Assembly (NCBI GenBank): GCA_016125095.1
Contig: WGMK01000011.1
Location: 45,635 to 109,634, forward strand
Origin: Candidatus Hydrogenedens sp.
GTDB taxonomy: Bacteria; Hydrogenedentota; Hydrogenedentia; Hydrogenedentales; JAEUWI01
Length of the DNA stretch: 64,000 nt
Direction of reading: 5' to 3'
Of this stretch, positions 16,901 to 29,470 are shown in pieces. Under the pieces are notes generated by a model. That model made no database searches. It was not told the DNA's origin and was given only the letters and a program-made list of their open reading frames with translations. The position numbers were made by a program, and so were the translations under genes. Each line of letters starts with the position of its first letter. The stretch's first letter is position 1.

Positions 16901-18133
16901 CACCTCGTCGCGGCCCTGCTGAATCACGCGCTTGGCCGCCTTGATGGTGGTGGCATAGCCGCGCTCTTTCAGCTGGTGGATGATGAAGGGCTCGAAAAGC
17001 TCGAGCACCATGCGCTTCGGCAGGCCGCACTGGTGCAGCTTGAGCTCGGGACCCACCACGATTACGGAGCGGCCCGAGTAGTCCACGCGCTTGCCGAGCA
17101 GGTTTTGGCGGAACCGGCCCTGCTTGCCCTTGAGCATGTCGCTGAGGGACTTGAGCGGGCGGTTGCCGGTGCCCAGCACCGTGCGGCCGTGGCGGCCGTT
17201 GTCGAACAGCGCGTCGACGGCCTCCTGCAACATGCGCTTTTCGTTGCGCAGAATCACCTCGGGCGCCTGGAGTTCCTGCAGGCGCTTGAGACGGTTGTTG
17301 CGGTTGATCACGCGGCGGTACAGATCGTTCAGGTCGGAAGTGGCGTAGCGGCCGCCTTCGAGCGGAACAAGCGGGCGCAGGTCCGGCGGAATCACCGGCA
17401 CCACGTCGAGCACCATCCACGCCGGGTTGTTGCCCGACTTGCGGAAGGCCTCGACCACCTTGAGCCGCTTCACGGCCTTGGCGCGCGCCTGCTGCGAATT
17501 GGTCGTCGCGAACTGCGTGTGCAGTTCCTGGCTGAGCGCCTCGAGATCGATCTCGTCGAGCAGGCGCTTGATGGCCTCGGCGCCCATCATCGCGGTAAAG
17601 CGGTCGCCGTAGGCGGCGCGCGCTTCCTGATAGTCGTCCTCGTTCAGCATCTGCATGCGCTCGAGCTTGATCTCGTCGCTCGGCAGCTCGCCGATGTCGC
17701 CCGGATCGAGCACCACGTACTGCTCGAAATAGATGACGCGCTCGAGCGTGCGGATGCTCATGTCGAGCAGGTTGCCGATGCAGCTCGGGGTGTTCTTGAA
17801 GAACCAGATGTGCGTGACCGGCACGGCCAGCTTGATGCTGCCCATGCGCTCGCGGCGCACCTTGCTCTCCGTCACCTCGACTCCGCAGCGGTCGCAGGTG
17901 ATGCCCCGGTGCTTCACCTTCTTGTACTTGCCGCAGGCGCATTCCCAGTCCTTGACCGGGCCGAAAATGCGCTGGCAGAACAGGCCGTCCTGCTCGGGCT
18001 TGAAGGTGCGGTAGTTAATCGTTTCCGGCTTCTTGACCTCGCCGCGCGACCACTTCAGGATTTCGTCGGGAGAAGCAAGCTGGATCTGGATAGCGTCAAA
18101 GCGCTCGCCGGTGGTAGGGATGTACTTGGCCAA
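13976..18133 (-). CDS. rpoC: DNA-directed RNA polymerase subunit beta'
   Basis: A 1385-residue beta' subunit. It shows the first zinc site (Cys65, Cys67, Cys80, Cys83), the catalytic NADFDGD motif at 461-467 that binds the active-site magnesium ions, the bridge-helix and trigger-loop region ([17 protein letters not shown]), and a second Cys cluster ([13 protein letters not shown]). The start codon is TTG at 18133, with GGAGG eight bases upstream overlapping the rpoB end; no ATG fits. It is three bases downstream of rpoB and forms one operon with it. The C-terminus is an acidic tail. Confidence 0.98.
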   Translation of the reverse strand: MAKYIPTTGERFDAIQIQLASPDEILKWSRGEVKKPETINYRTFKPEQDGLFCQRIFGPVKDWECACGKYKKVKHRGITCDRCGVEVTESKVRRERMGSIKLAVPVTHIWFFKNTPSCIGNLLDMSIRTLERVIYFEQYVVLDPGDIGELPSDEIKLERMQMLNEDDYQEARAAYGDRFTAMMGAEAIKRLLDEIDLEALSQELHTQFATTNSQQARAKAVKRLKVVEAFRKSGNNPAWMVLDVVPVIPPDLRPLVPLEGGRYATSDLNDLYRRVINRNNRLKRLQELQAPEVILRNEKRMLQEAVDALFDNGRHGRTVLGTGNRPLKSLSDMLKGKQGRFRQNLLGKRVDYSGRSVIVVGPELKLHQCGLPKRMVLELFEPFIIHQLKERGYATTIKAAKRVIQQGRDEVWDILEDVIKDHPVLLNRAPTLHRLGIQAFQPVLVEGKAIRVHPLVCRAFNADFDGDQMAVHVPLMPAAQLEAHLLMMSSTNIFSPSDGSPIVTPSQDIVLGIAWMTRHRKGAKGEFKDEWIGPKGEILQPGRVFPNMDSVVMAYASGICDIHAGIKLRTPEGIIDTTVGRVLFREGLIDDVTIHDVNREHDQGAIGEVIAKCYRNHGHAKTTALLDNLKRTGFKYATISGLSVAMIDMVIPEEKAELIGAAEQVVHEIDDMYQNGLITQGERYNKIIDEWTRTSEAVSEAMLKKMEQNEQGFSGIYLMFRSKARGSKSQIRQLSAMRGLMAKPSGDIIESPITSNFREGLTVVEYFISSHGARKGLADTALKTADAGYLTRRLVDVAQDVVIEEDDCGTLNGVWMEPLVDGSDIIAPLDERIVGRVALDDIMISGRPDPIVDANEEIDEERAKVIAEAGLPGVMIRSVLTCQSKRGVCAQCYGRNMATGKLVELGEAVGIIAAQSIGEPGTQLTMRTFHIGGAASRQVESNEIKALEAGTIEFRNVRTAVNRTGATVAVNRGGEIGLLDAQGKESQRYQVPTGCVLHIEDGKKVRKGAVLYVWDPYNISIVAETPGRVRLEGMVEGVTMRKDINPDTGLEERIITEHKQDLHPQITILGPDGEVMSFATIPAQTHVMVADGTEVMAGDLLAKTPRQFSKTKDITGGLPRVAELLEARQPKDPAIISHIDGMVELAGASKGMRKVVVTPPVGKPREYTVPPGKHLNVATGDRVYAGQRLTDGPIIPHDILQVQGEEKLRQYLLDEVQQVYRLQGVRTNDKHIEVIIRQMLRKVKVKDDPGDTPFLAHEEVDRIRFYDANEQTTKRDGRPAEAEPILQGITKAALSTESFVAAASFQQTTRVLTDASIAGKVDYLRGLKENVIIGHLIPAGTGSPHYQRTQPVIKDAALEDFSDDLEIGARTANEDDEEEFAEETA

Positions 18134-18136
18134 GGC

Positions 18137-22012
<3,876 letters not shown>

Positions 22013-22517
22013 GCAGACACTCCTTGTTTGCGGACGGTCGCCGACAAACAGACAGACAGAGTCCCATCGCCTGGCTCGAAAAATTTTTTACGGCCATGCT
22101 TCCGGGACTCAGCGCAATTTGTTTATCGGTTTTCCGCCTTAAGTCTTGGGAGATTAACGCTTTAGCTTGCATAAACCCGCTGGCCGCCCGGGCCTCGGGA
22201 TGCGCCTTTTTCCGTTTCTCCCTTATGGCAATGCAGCCGCAGAGTTTACCATGCGGAATTGGCCGTGTCAAGCAACATTCGTGCCTTGCTTCGCGACCAC
22301 ACAAAAAAGGAAAGACGCCGCAGGGTTTGCGGCGCCTCTCATGGAGGGAAAGACTGTTCGGCGGCGTTCCGGTCGCGTCGGCGCTGGGATTTGCGCCCCG
22401 TCGGCCGCCAGTCTCTCAAATGTCTGACATCCGTGTCGTTGTCGCCTCGACCTCCTTGTCTTGGCCTACCCCTTGTATCGGCACCGCATGCCGGATCCTT
22501 TAGCTTGTGGCGCGGGC
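22013..22517. other. Gap upstream of rpoB; no rplJ/rplL
   Basis: About 505 bases. It holds the reductase terminator (22300-22334) and presumably the rpoB promoter and leader on the minus strand. I found no L10 or L7/L12 frame, no tRNA and no repeat. An AT-rich patch at about 22080-22160 is the likeliest promoter zone, but no exact -35/-10 could be fixed. Confidence 0.5.
22300..22334 (-). terminator. Probable rho-independent terminator after the FMN reductase gene
   Basis: A 7-bp stem (22316-22322 with 22328-22334) with a 5-base loop, followed on the minus strand by TCTTTCCTTTTTTG. It lies about 180 bases past the reductase stop and before rpoB. Confidence 0.65.
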
Positions 22518-23096
22518 CTAGCCCAGCAGCTTGCGCGTGGTCTCGGCCAGCTCTGCCCCGAGACCCTTCACCTGAGCCGCCACCTTCTCGTCTTTCAGGT
22601 TGCCCTCTGCGTCGAAGGCCTCATTGGCCTTGGACACCGCACGCTGATTCGCCAGTACCAAGACCTGAATGTTCGACAGAATCTGCCGCACCTGCACGAG
22701 ACCGCGCAGCCCGCCCAGCGCGCCGGGCGATGCCGAGATCAGCGCCGCCGTCTTGCCGGTGTAGCAGGCGAGCGGGCCTTCGTCTCCTTGCCTGCGCGAC
22801 ACCCAATCGATGACGTTCTTCAGCAAGGGCGTGATGCCGCCGTTGTACTCAGGGCACGAGATCAGCAGGGCGTCCGCCTCCATGAACAGCGCCTTGAGCT
22901 TGACCGCGTTCTCCGGCAGCCCGTCCGACGCCTCGAGATCGCCGTCGTAAATCGGCATGGGATAATCGGCGAGATCGATGAGGGTCACTTCGGCGCCGGC
23001 CTCGCGGGCGCCGACCGCCGCGACGGCGACGAGTTTCTTGTTGAATGAATCCTTGCGTGCACTGCCTGCAAAGGCGAGTATGCGGGGCGCGGCCAT
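22518..23096 (-). CDS. NAD(P)H-dependent FMN reductase
   Basis: A 192-residue flavodoxin-like reductase. The FMN phosphate loop GSARKDSFN is at about 11-19, the isoalloxazine-contacting PEYNGGITPLLKN motif is in the middle, and the GALGGLRG segment follows. This is the NADPH-dependent FMN/quinone/azo reductase family, a soluble cytoplasmic enzyme reducing flavins, quinones or metals; the exact substrate cannot be read from sequence. ATG 23096 has GGAAGGAG upstream. It is transcribed divergently from the glycan cassette that starts at 23184. Confidence 0.92.
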   Translation of the reverse strand: MAAPRILAFAGSARKDSFNKKLVAVAAVGAREAGAEVTLIDLADYPMPIYDGDLEASDGLPENAVKLKALFMEADALLISCPEYNGGITPLLKNVIDWVSRRQGDEGPLACYTGKTAALISASPGALGGLRGLVQVRQILSNIQVLVLANQRAVSKANEAFDAEGNLKDEKVAAQVKGLGAELAETTRKLLG

Positions 23097-23183
23097 GGGT
23101 TGCTCCTTCCAGTTCCGTTGATTTCACACAAACGAGTCCGCATTATACGTGCGTATCAACAACGGGAGCCGCCATCCCATTTC

Positions 23184-23870
23184 ATGCTCGCCGGCATTCA
23201 TCAGCTTCATTACCTGCCGTGGCTGCGGTATTTCGAAAAGATCGCCCGCGCGGATGTCTTCATCGTGTTGGACGATATCCAGTTCACCAAGAACGACTGG
23301 CAGAACCGCAACCGCATCAAGGCGAAAGGCGGCCCCGTGGTGCTGACCCTGCCGATACAGCAGAAGTATCAACAGCGCCTCGACCAGTGCCATCTCGACA
23401 ACCGCCTCCCCTGGCGGCGCAAGCATTGGGAATCGCTGCGTCAGGCCTACGGCAAAACGCCTTACTTCGATCGCTATGCCCCGGCGCTGGAGGGCTTCTA
23501 CGCCCGTGAATGGGACCACATGAACGCCCTGAACCGGGCGATGCTCGATTACTTCCTGCAGGCGCTTGGCATCACGACGGAAATCGTCTATGCCTCGGAG
23601 CTGAAGGTCCCTGGCTCGGCGACGGAACGGCTCATCGGCCTGATGAAGGCGGTTGGCGCGGACGAGTACTACAGCGGCGCCTATGCGCTCGAGGTCTATC
23701 TGGACGCCGACGCTCTCGAGCTCGCGGGCATCGGCTTACAACTGCAGGAATGGACCGCGCCGGTCTATCCGCAGTTGCACGGGGACTTCGTCAAGGACCT
23801 CGCCATCGTGGACCTGCTGTTCAACTGCGGCCCGGATTCCTTGCGCGTGCTGCTGGAGCCGAACCCATGA
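23184..23870 (+). CDS. WbqC-like family protein
   Basis: A 228-residue protein starting MLAGIHQLHYLPWLRYFEKI. The 'hQxxYxPWxxyFxxi' opening, the DDIQFTKNDWQNRNRIK segment and the YFDRYAPALEGFY region are the hallmarks of the WbqC family. Those proteins occur in O-antigen and other surface-polysaccharide loci and may modify amino sugars, but their reaction is not firmly established. I chose ATG 23184 because the family starts there; the longer frame from 23100 would run into the divergent promoter. It overlaps the next gene by four bases (ATGA) and opens a four-gene cassette. Confidence 0.9.
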   Translation: MLAGIHQLHYLPWLRYFEKIARADVFIVLDDIQFTKNDWQNRNRIKAKGGPVVLTLPIQQKYQQRLDQCHLDNRLPWRRKHWESLRQAYGKTPYFDRYAPALEGFYAREWDHMNALNRAMLDYFLQALGITTEIVYASELKVPGSATERLIGLMKAVGADEYYSGAYALEVYLDADALELAGIGLQLQEWTAPVYPQLHGDFVKDLAIVDLLFNCGPDSLRVLLEPNP

Positions 23871-24865
23871 TTCCGCACAGCCGCCCAACGCTGGGGCAGG
23901 AAGAGGCCGAGGCCGCCGCGCGGGTCGTCGCGTCGGGCCACGTGGCCCAGGGCTCCGAGGTCGAGGCCTTCGAACAGGAATGCGCGGCGCTCGTCGGACG
24001 CCGGCATGGGGTTGCCGTCAATAGCGGTGCCGCCGCGTTGCACCTCGCGCTGCTGGTGTGTGGCGTGTCCGACGGCCAGACGGTCGCCATGCCGAGCTAC
24101 GCCTGCGCCGCGCTGCCCCAGGCCGCCGCCTGGTGCCGCGCCTCCATCCGGCTCTGCGATTCCGGTCAAGACGGCAACCTCGATACCGCCACGGTTCCCG
24201 AGGTAGACGCGGTCGTGGTCCCCCATCTCTTCGGCGCGGCGGCCGATATCGACCCCGGTTGGCCCTGCGCGATTGAGGATATCGCGCAAAGCATCGGCGG
24301 TCTGACCGGCCGCACGGGCCGCGTTGCGGTCGCTTCGTTCTACGCTACCAAGCTGCTGACTACCGGCATGGGCGGCATGCTACTCACCGACGACGCCGCA
24401 CTGGTCGAACACGCGCGCGACCTGCGGGATTACGACAACCGCAACGTATGGCGGACCCGCCATGCCTACGCCCTGAACGATATCGCCGCGGCCATCGGGC
24501 GCGTGCAATTGCGGCGGCTGCCGGGGTTCGTCGCGCGGCGCCGCGAACTGGCCGCGCGATACACCGACGCATTAAGCGGCCTGCCGCTTTCGCTCCCGTC
24601 CGGCGACGACCACGTGTACTTTCGCTATGTGGTTCGGCTGGAGGCGCGTGACGCGTTGGAAGCGCACCTGAACGCGCGGGGCATCGAGGCCAAGCGGCCG
24701 GTGTATCGCCCGGCCCACCACGATTTGGGTGGTGCTTTCCCCGGTGCCGATGCCCTGCACGCGGAAGCGCTCTCGCTGCCCCTCTACCCCACACTGACCG
24801 ACGCCGAGGCCGACGCGGTACTTGCCGCCGTGCGCGACTTCTTCGACGCTGGAGGCGCGGCCTGA
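23867..24865 (+). CDS. DegT/DnrJ/EryC1 family aminotransferase
   Basis: A 332-residue PLP enzyme. The opening IPHSRPTLGQEE, the NSGAAALHLAL stretch, Asp138 in AIEDIAQS and the Schiff-base Lys162 in SFYATKLL mark the sugar aminotransferase family, which makes 3- or 4-amino sugars on nucleotide-linked intermediates. It starts inside the WbqC stop (ATGA) and ends with TGATG shared with the next gene, so all are translationally coupled. The product amino sugar is probably the substrate for the WbqC protein or the phospho-sugar transferase downstream; that link is inferred from position only. Confidence 0.92.
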   Translation: MIPHSRPTLGQEEAEAAARVVASGHVAQGSEVEAFEQECAALVGRRHGVAVNSGAAALHLALLVCGVSDGQTVAMPSYACAALPQAAAWCRASIRLCDSGQDGNLDTATVPEVDAVVVPHLFGAAADIDPGWPCAIEDIAQSIGGLTGRTGRVAVASFYATKLLTTGMGGMLLTDDAALVEHARDLRDYDNRNVWRTRHAYALNDIAAAIGRVQLRRLPGFVARRRELAARYTDALSGLPLSLPSGDDHVYFRYVVRLEARDALEAHLNARGIEAKRPVYRPAHHDLGGAFPGADALHAEALSLPLYPTLTDAEADAVLAAVRDFFDAGGAA

Positions 24866-26007
24866 TGCCGATGTTCCCCATGCCCGATTTCTGGCCCCGC
24901 ACCTATGTGATGGTCGGCTGCGTCTCGTTCCTCGTCGCCGTAATCGCCATGCCGCTGTGGATACTTGTGCTCCGCCGCTTCGGCGCGCTGGACGAAATCG
25001 AAGACACCAAAATCCACGACCGCCCGACTCCGCGCGGCGGCGGCGTCATCCTGTGGCTGGCCTTCGCGGCGGCGGTGCTGCTCCCGGGCTACCGCAGCGA
25101 CGCCATGAACGGCGTCCTGCTCGGCTCGTTCATCTGCCTGCTCGTGGGCGCGGCCGACGATTTTCTGATGCGCATCCCCGGCGTGTACAAGCTCGTCACG
25201 CTGTTTGTTGTCACCCTGCTGCTGGAACGCTACGGCGTGCGCGTCAATATCCTGGGGCACCCCGTGCTCGACACGGCGCTGACCCTGCTCTGGATTGTCG
25301 GCGTGACGAGCGCCTTCAATGGCGTCGACAACATGGACGGGCTCGCCGCCGGACTCGCCGCCATCGCCGCGTCGATGTTCTTCGTCATTGCCCTACAGGC
25401 GCACGTCGAGGCGGGCACCGAAACCAGCCTGTCGTGGTTCGGCATGATGGCCATCGGCCTCATCGGCGCGTGTTTGGGCTTTCTCGTCTACAACTTCCGC
25501 CCGGCACTGATCTTCATGGGCGACAGCGGCAGTTTCTTCCTGGGGTTCACGGTGGCCGCGCTGGGCGTGATGGGCGAATGGACCGAGAACCGCATGCTCT
25601 CCGCCATGATTCCTGTGCTGATTCTCGGCGTGCCGCTCTTCGATTTCGCCTACATCGTCATCGTGCGTATCATCCGCGGCGAGACGAAGACACTCCGCGA
25701 GATCATTGACCATTGCGCACCCGACCACCTCTCGCATCGGCTGGTATGGATCGGCTTCAGCCAGCGCAAGGCCGTACTTTTTATTTACGTCATCGCCGCC
25801 GTGCTCGGCATCGCGGGCGTCCTGCTGCGCAACAGCTCCACCCTGCTCGATGGCGCGCTGGCTTTGCTGCAGGGCCTCATGATCGTGGCCATCATCATCG
25901 GTCTGATGGCCAACGTCGAGCGTCGGCACCGGCAATGGGTGGAAGACGAGGTCGCCCGGTTCAACGAGGACGCCGCTCAACTCCAGCGCCGCCGCGACGA
26001 CTCATGA
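24865..26007 (+). CDS. MraY/WecA-family phospho-sugar transferase (undecaprenyl-phosphate glycosyl-1-phosphate transferase)
   Basis: A 380-residue polytopic membrane protein with about ten hydrophobic segments. Family motifs are all present: KIHDRPTPRGGG (49-60), the Asp pair AADDF (98-99), NGVDNMDGLAAG (152-163), FMGDSGSFF, and the His loop ending DHLSHRL. These enzymes move a sugar-1-phosphate from a UDP-sugar to undecaprenyl phosphate, starting a lipid-linked glycan. The NGVDNMDG and HLSHRL forms are closer to WecA than to MraY. It is coupled to the aminotransferase (TGATG) and to the following gene (ATGA), placing it in surface-glycan initiation. Confidence 0.9.
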   Translation: MPMFPMPDFWPRTYVMVGCVSFLVAVIAMPLWILVLRRFGALDEIEDTKIHDRPTPRGGGVILWLAFAAAVLLPGYRSDAMNGVLLGSFICLLVGAADDFLMRIPGVYKLVTLFVVTLLLERYGVRVNILGHPVLDTALTLLWIVGVTSAFNGVDNMDGLAAGLAAIAASMFFVIALQAHVEAGTETSLSWFGMMAIGLIGACLGFLVYNFRPALIFMGDSGSFFLGFTVAALGVMGEWTENRMLSAMIPVLILGVPLFDFAYIVIVRIIRGETKTLREIIDHCAPDHLSHRLVWIGFSQRKAVLFIYVIAAVLGIAGVLLRNSSTLLDGALALLQGLMIVAIIIGLMANVERRHRQWVEDEVARFNEDAAQLQRRRDDS

Positions 26008-26399
26008 TCCTCTGGCATGTCCTCGATATCGGCATGCTGCTGTTTCACTGCGTGTTCATCGCGTTCAACTGCTTCGGCATGTTCTGGCGCAAGACCCGCC
26101 GGTGGAACTTGTTCACCCTCGCCTTCACCGCCTTCTCCTGGGGCGCGCTCGGCTATTGGTACGGCTGGGGCTACTGCTTCCTTACCGATTGGCACTGGCA
26201 GATCAAGGCCAGGCTCGGCGTAACCGACCTGCCCAACTCCTACCTCAAATGGCTGGTCGACGCCCCCACCGGCTGGGACGTCCCCGCGGAAACCGTCGAC
26301 CTCGTCGCCGTTGTCGTATTCGGGTCGTCCATCGTACTTTCCGTCGCGCTGAATGCCCGCGACTGGCTGCGCCAGCGGCGAGATGAGAAGTCTTTTTGA
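26004..26399 (+). CDS. DUF2784-like small membrane protein
   Basis: A 131-residue protein with three or four hydrophobic helices. The central stretch WYGWGYCFLTDWHWQIKARLG has the 'G-x-C-xLT-x(W/E)-LR' look of DUF2784 proteins, which have no known function. It starts within the stop of the phospho-sugar transferase (ATGA), so it is the last member of the glycan cassette. Its stop codon TGA and last few codons (EKSF) lie inside the left arm of the inverted repeat 26385-26638, so the native C-terminus may have been replaced when that repeat arrived. Confidence 0.8.
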   Translation: MILWHVLDIGMLLFHCVFIAFNCFGMFWRKTRRWNLFTLAFTAFSWGALGYWYGWGYCFLTDWHWQIKARLGVTDLPNSYLKWLVDAPTGWDVPAETVDLVAVVVFGSSIVLSVALNARDWLRQRRDEKSF

Positions 26400-26638
26400 C
26401 AGGATAACAGGAGGACTGGATGGAAGATGGGGACAAGACTTTAGACAGGATTAACAGGATTTACAGGATTGGGGGAGAAGATAAAGAGAACGCCGGAGAA
26501 GCCTTCGGGTGAAAGATTCTTGAGATGCTATCCATCTCTACCTCTTCAATCTTGTTAATCCTGTAAATCCTGTCAAACCCTCTTTGTCTTATCCCTCTTC
26601 CATCCAGTCCTCCTGTTATCCTGTCAAAAAGTCTTCTC
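26385..26638. repeat. Long imperfect inverted repeat, family B, copy 1
   Basis: The left arm begins GAGAAGTCTTTTTGACAGGA; the right arm ends with its near-exact reverse complement (TCCTGTCAAAAAGTCTTCTC type). Each arm is built from ACAGGATTN units; three occur in tandem at 26445-26471. The centre (about 26475-26540) is less symmetrical. Copy 2 is at 34822-35021. Confidence 0.85.
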
Positions 26639-26721
26639 CCCTGCCCGCCCGCACTTGTACGGCGGCAGCGTTTCATGGAAGATAGACGGCCACTGTCCAA
26701 CCGGCGGGGAGATTTCCACAC

Positions 26722-27696
26722 ATGAATGTTGCGATTATCGGGTGCAGCGGCATGGGCCGCGTGCATGCGGACGCGCTGACCAAGGCCGGCCTGCGCGTGG
26801 CCCTGTGCGTCGACACCGTGCGCGCGAATGCCGAAGCGTTGGCCAAGGCCTACGGCGCGAAGGTGGCGGCCTCGGCCGCGAAGGCGATGACAGCGAAGGA
26901 TATCGATGCCGTGCTCATCGCCACGCCGACGCCCTTCCACCTCGAGTACATCCTCAAGGCGGCCAAGGCCGGCAAGCACATTTTCTGCGAGAAGCCCTTC
27001 TGCCGCACCGAGGCGGAGTGCAAAGAAGCCATCGCTGCAGCGAAGAAGGCCGGCGTGAAGCTCTTCGTCGGCCACGTGGTGCGCTACTTCCACGAATTCG
27101 AAGCCATGAAGGCGCAGGTGGAAAGCGGCAAGATCGGCAAGCCCGGCTTCGTAAAGATCTCGCGCGGCGGCATCTTCCCCGGCGGCCCCAAGAGCTGGTT
27201 CGCCAACTACAAGATGAGCGGCGGCGTGACGCTGGACTGCATGATCCACGACCTCGACTGGGTGCGCTATGTCTTCGGCGAGCCCGTGCGCATTTATGGC
27301 AAGGCCCTGATGCGCAGCGGCAAGGAGCCGATGGACTACAGCCAGGTGACCATGCGACTGAAGAGCGGACTGATCGCCACGATCATCGGCACTTGGGCGC
27401 ATCCGGCAGGCTTCCGCGTGCAGGCCGAAATCTGCGGCGACGGCGGCATGGTCCAGTACGACAGCGCCGACGCGCCGATGAGTTCCATGAAACGCGAGAC
27501 GGGATCGGGACCGAGCATGATTGTACCGGCGAGCCCGGTGAGCGAGAGCCCGTACCAGCGCGAGTGGGAAGATTTCGCGGCCTGGGTGCGCGACGACCGC
27601 GCCCCGCGCGTGACGCCCGAGGATGGGATGATTGCCGTGCGCATGGCCGAGGCCGCGCTCGAGTCCTCCGCAACCGGCAAGCCCGTACGGCTCTAG
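26722..27696 (+). CDS. Gfo/Idh/MocA family oxidoreductase
   Basis: A 324-residue NAD(P)-dependent oxidoreductase. The Rossmann start MNVAIIGCSGMGRVHA gives the dinucleotide loop; EKPF near residue 95 is the conserved Lys-Pro signature; a C-terminal alpha/beta domain follows with the DCMIHDLDWVRYVFGEP helix that often holds the catalytic His. Substrates are sugars or cyclitols, here unknown. It is the first gene of a five-gene rightward run and is followed after 14 bases by a second family member. Its promoter must lie in or just after the inverted repeat that ends at 26638. Confidence 0.92.
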   Translation: MNVAIIGCSGMGRVHADALTKAGLRVALCVDTVRANAEALAKAYGAKVAASAAKAMTAKDIDAVLIATPTPFHLEYILKAAKAGKHIFCEKPFCRTEAECKEAIAAAKKAGVKLFVGHVVRYFHEFEAMKAQVESGKIGKPGFVKISRGGIFPGGPKSWFANYKMSGGVTLDCMIHDLDWVRYVFGEPVRIYGKALMRSGKEPMDYSQVTMRLKSGLIATIIGTWAHPAGFRVQAEICGDGGMVQYDSADAPMSSMKRETGSGPSMIVPASPVSESPYQREWEDFAAWVRDDRAPRVTPEDGMIAVRMAEAALESSATGKPVRL

Positions 27697-27710
27697 GGGA
27701 GATTCACACC

Positions 27711-28694
27711 ATGGTGAAATTGGGAATCATGAGTTTCGCGCACATGCACGCCTACAGCTACGCGGCCTGCGTGAACGCCATGCCGGATGTCGAGCTGACC
27801 GCCGTGTGGGGCTATAACCTCCGCCGCGCCAAACAGGCCGCCCAGCAGTTCAATGCGCGGTTCGTAAAAGACGTGAACGAGTTTCTGGCGCTGGACCTGG
27901 ATGGCGTCATCATCTGCGCCGAGAACACGCGGCATCATGCGCTGGTCGAACTCGCCGCCTCGGCAGGCAAGTGGATCCTCTGCGAAAAGCCGCTCGCCCC
28001 GGAGTCCTCTGAAGCCAAGCGCATCGTGAAGATCTGCGAGCGCGAGCGCGTGGGCCTGGGCACCGCCTTTCCCTGCCGCTTCGCGCCCTCGCTCATGGCC
28101 GCGCGAGACCAGCTGCAGGCGGGAGACTTCGGCGATATCTACGCCGTCACCGCCACCAACCACGGGCAATTCCCCGGCGGCTGGTTCGCCGTGCCCGAAT
28201 GGTCCGGCGGCGGCGCGGTGATGGACCACACGGTCCACGTGGCCGACCTGCTCCGCTGGATGCTGGGCCGTGAATTCACCTCGGTGTATTGCGAAGGCGG
28301 CAACCAGTTGCACCAGGGCGAAATCGACGTGGACGACCTGGGCAGCCTGCACCTCGAAATGGAGGGCGGCATTCAGGTGCAGCACCTGGCCAGTTGGAGC
28401 CGCTGCCGCTCGTTCCCCACCTGGGGCGACGTCACCCTCGAGTTCATCGGCTCGAAGGGCGTACTCAACGTGGACGCCTTCAACCAGAAGCTGACCGTTT
28501 ATTCGGACGCCGCGCGCAAGGCCGAGTGGGCGCCCTTCGGCGACAATCCCGATTTCGGGCTTGTGCGCGAATTCGTGACCTCGATTCAGGAGGCGCGCGA
28601 TCCGTCGCCGAACGGTATCGACGGCCTGCGCGCCACCGAAATTACCGTGGCCGCAGAGAAGTCCATGCGCACGCACCGCGTGGTGAAACTCTAG
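27711..28694 (+). CDS. Gfo/Idh/MocA family oxidoreductase (second)
   Basis: A 327-residue member of the same family but clearly divergent. The N-terminal loop is altered (MVKLGIMSFAHMHAYSYA, without the classic GxGxxG), while CEKPLAPES keeps the signature Lys and GGGAVMDHTVHVADLLRWML keeps the HxxD-type catalytic helix. The changed nucleotide loop suggests tight or unusual cofactor binding. ATG 27711 has AGGGGA ten bases upstream. The open frame extends far upstream, antisense-like, and is not used. A sugar-modifying pair with its neighbour is likely; the substrate is unknown. Confidence 0.9.
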   Translation: MVKLGIMSFAHMHAYSYAACVNAMPDVELTAVWGYNLRRAKQAAQQFNARFVKDVNEFLALDLDGVIICAENTRHHALVELAASAGKWILCEKPLAPESSEAKRIVKICERERVGLGTAFPCRFAPSLMAARDQLQAGDFGDIYAVTATNHGQFPGGWFAVPEWSGGGAVMDHTVHVADLLRWMLGREFTSVYCEGGNQLHQGEIDVDDLGSLHLEMEGGIQVQHLASWSRCRSFPTWGDVTLEFIGSKGVLNVDAFNQKLTVYSDAARKAEWAPFGDNPDFGLVREFVTSIQEARDPSPNGIDGLRATEITVAAEKSMRTHRVVKL

Positions 28695-28705
28695 CCGGAG
28701 CCGGG

Positions 28706-29470
28706 ATGCCCTACAGTATTGAGACCACCGCGCTGACGAAGGTGTACCACAAGAAAGCCGTGGTGGACCGGCTCGATCTGCGCGTGGAGAGCGGCAGTTT
28801 CTATGGCTTTCTCGGCCCGAATGGCGCCGGCAAGTCCACCACCATCAAGATGCTGACCGGGCTCATTGCGCCGGACGGCGGCGAGGCGCGGCTGCTCGGC
28901 CTTCGGCTCGACCGAAAGCCACTGGACATCAAGCGGCGCATCGGCGTGGTGCCGGAAGACCTCTGCCTCTTCGAGAACCTGACGGCTATGGAATATCTCG
29001 TGTTCGTGGCGCGCATGTACCGCATGCCGCGCAACACGGCCTACCGCCGCGCCGAGGAACTGCTGGACTGGCTCGGGCTGGACGAGAACCCGAAGGCCCT
29101 CACGCTCGAGTTCAGCCACGGCATGAAGAAGAAACTCTCGCTCGCCGCTGCGGTCATCCACGATCCCGAACTGATCTTTCTCGACGAGCCCTTCGAGGGC
29201 ATCGACGCCATCGCGGCACGCACCATCCGTACAGCGCTCGCCCGCATGGTGCAGCGCGGCGCCACCATCTTCCTCACCTCGCACATCCTCGAGATCGTCG
29301 AGAAACTCTGCACGCACGTAGGCATCATTCACCAAGGCCGTCTCGTGACACAGGGCACGCTCGCAGAAGTCTCCGGCGGCGCGGGCCTCGAGGAGGTCTT
29401 TGTATCCGCCGTGGGGCGCACCGAGGATACCGCTGCGGGCCTGTCCTGGCTCGGGGGCGCAGGCGCGTGA
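28706..29470 (+). CDS. ABC transporter ATP-binding protein
   Basis: A 254-residue ATPase. Walker A GPNGAGKST is at 37-45, Walker B LIFLDEP at 156-162 and the switch His at 193. The signature is degenerate (FSHGM at 136-140 instead of LSGGQ), and the Q-loop carries Glu (VVPEDLCLF), as in many exporters of the ABC-2 type. It overlaps the permease by GTGA, so the two form one exporter. The substrate is unknown. The position after two sugar oxidoreductases hints at a glycan- or antibiotic-type compound, but this is weak evidence. Confidence 0.93.
   Translation: MPYSIETTALTKVYHKKAVVDRLDLRVESGSFYGFLGPNGAGKSTTIKMLTGLIAPDGGEARLLGLRLDRKPLDIKRRIGVVPEDLCLFENLTAMEYLVFVARMYRMPRNTAYRRAEELLDWLGLDENPKALTLEFSHGMKKKLSLAAAVIHDPELIFLDEPFEGIDAIAARTIRTALARMVQRGATIFLTSHILEIVEKLCTHVGIIHQGRLVTQGTLAEVSGGAGLEEVFVSAVGRTEDTAAGLSWLGGAGA

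Noticed and set aside
26445..26471. Tandem ACAGGATTN units as a CRISPR-like array
   Set aside because: Units are 9 bases with no spacers; they are part of the palindromic repeat arm.
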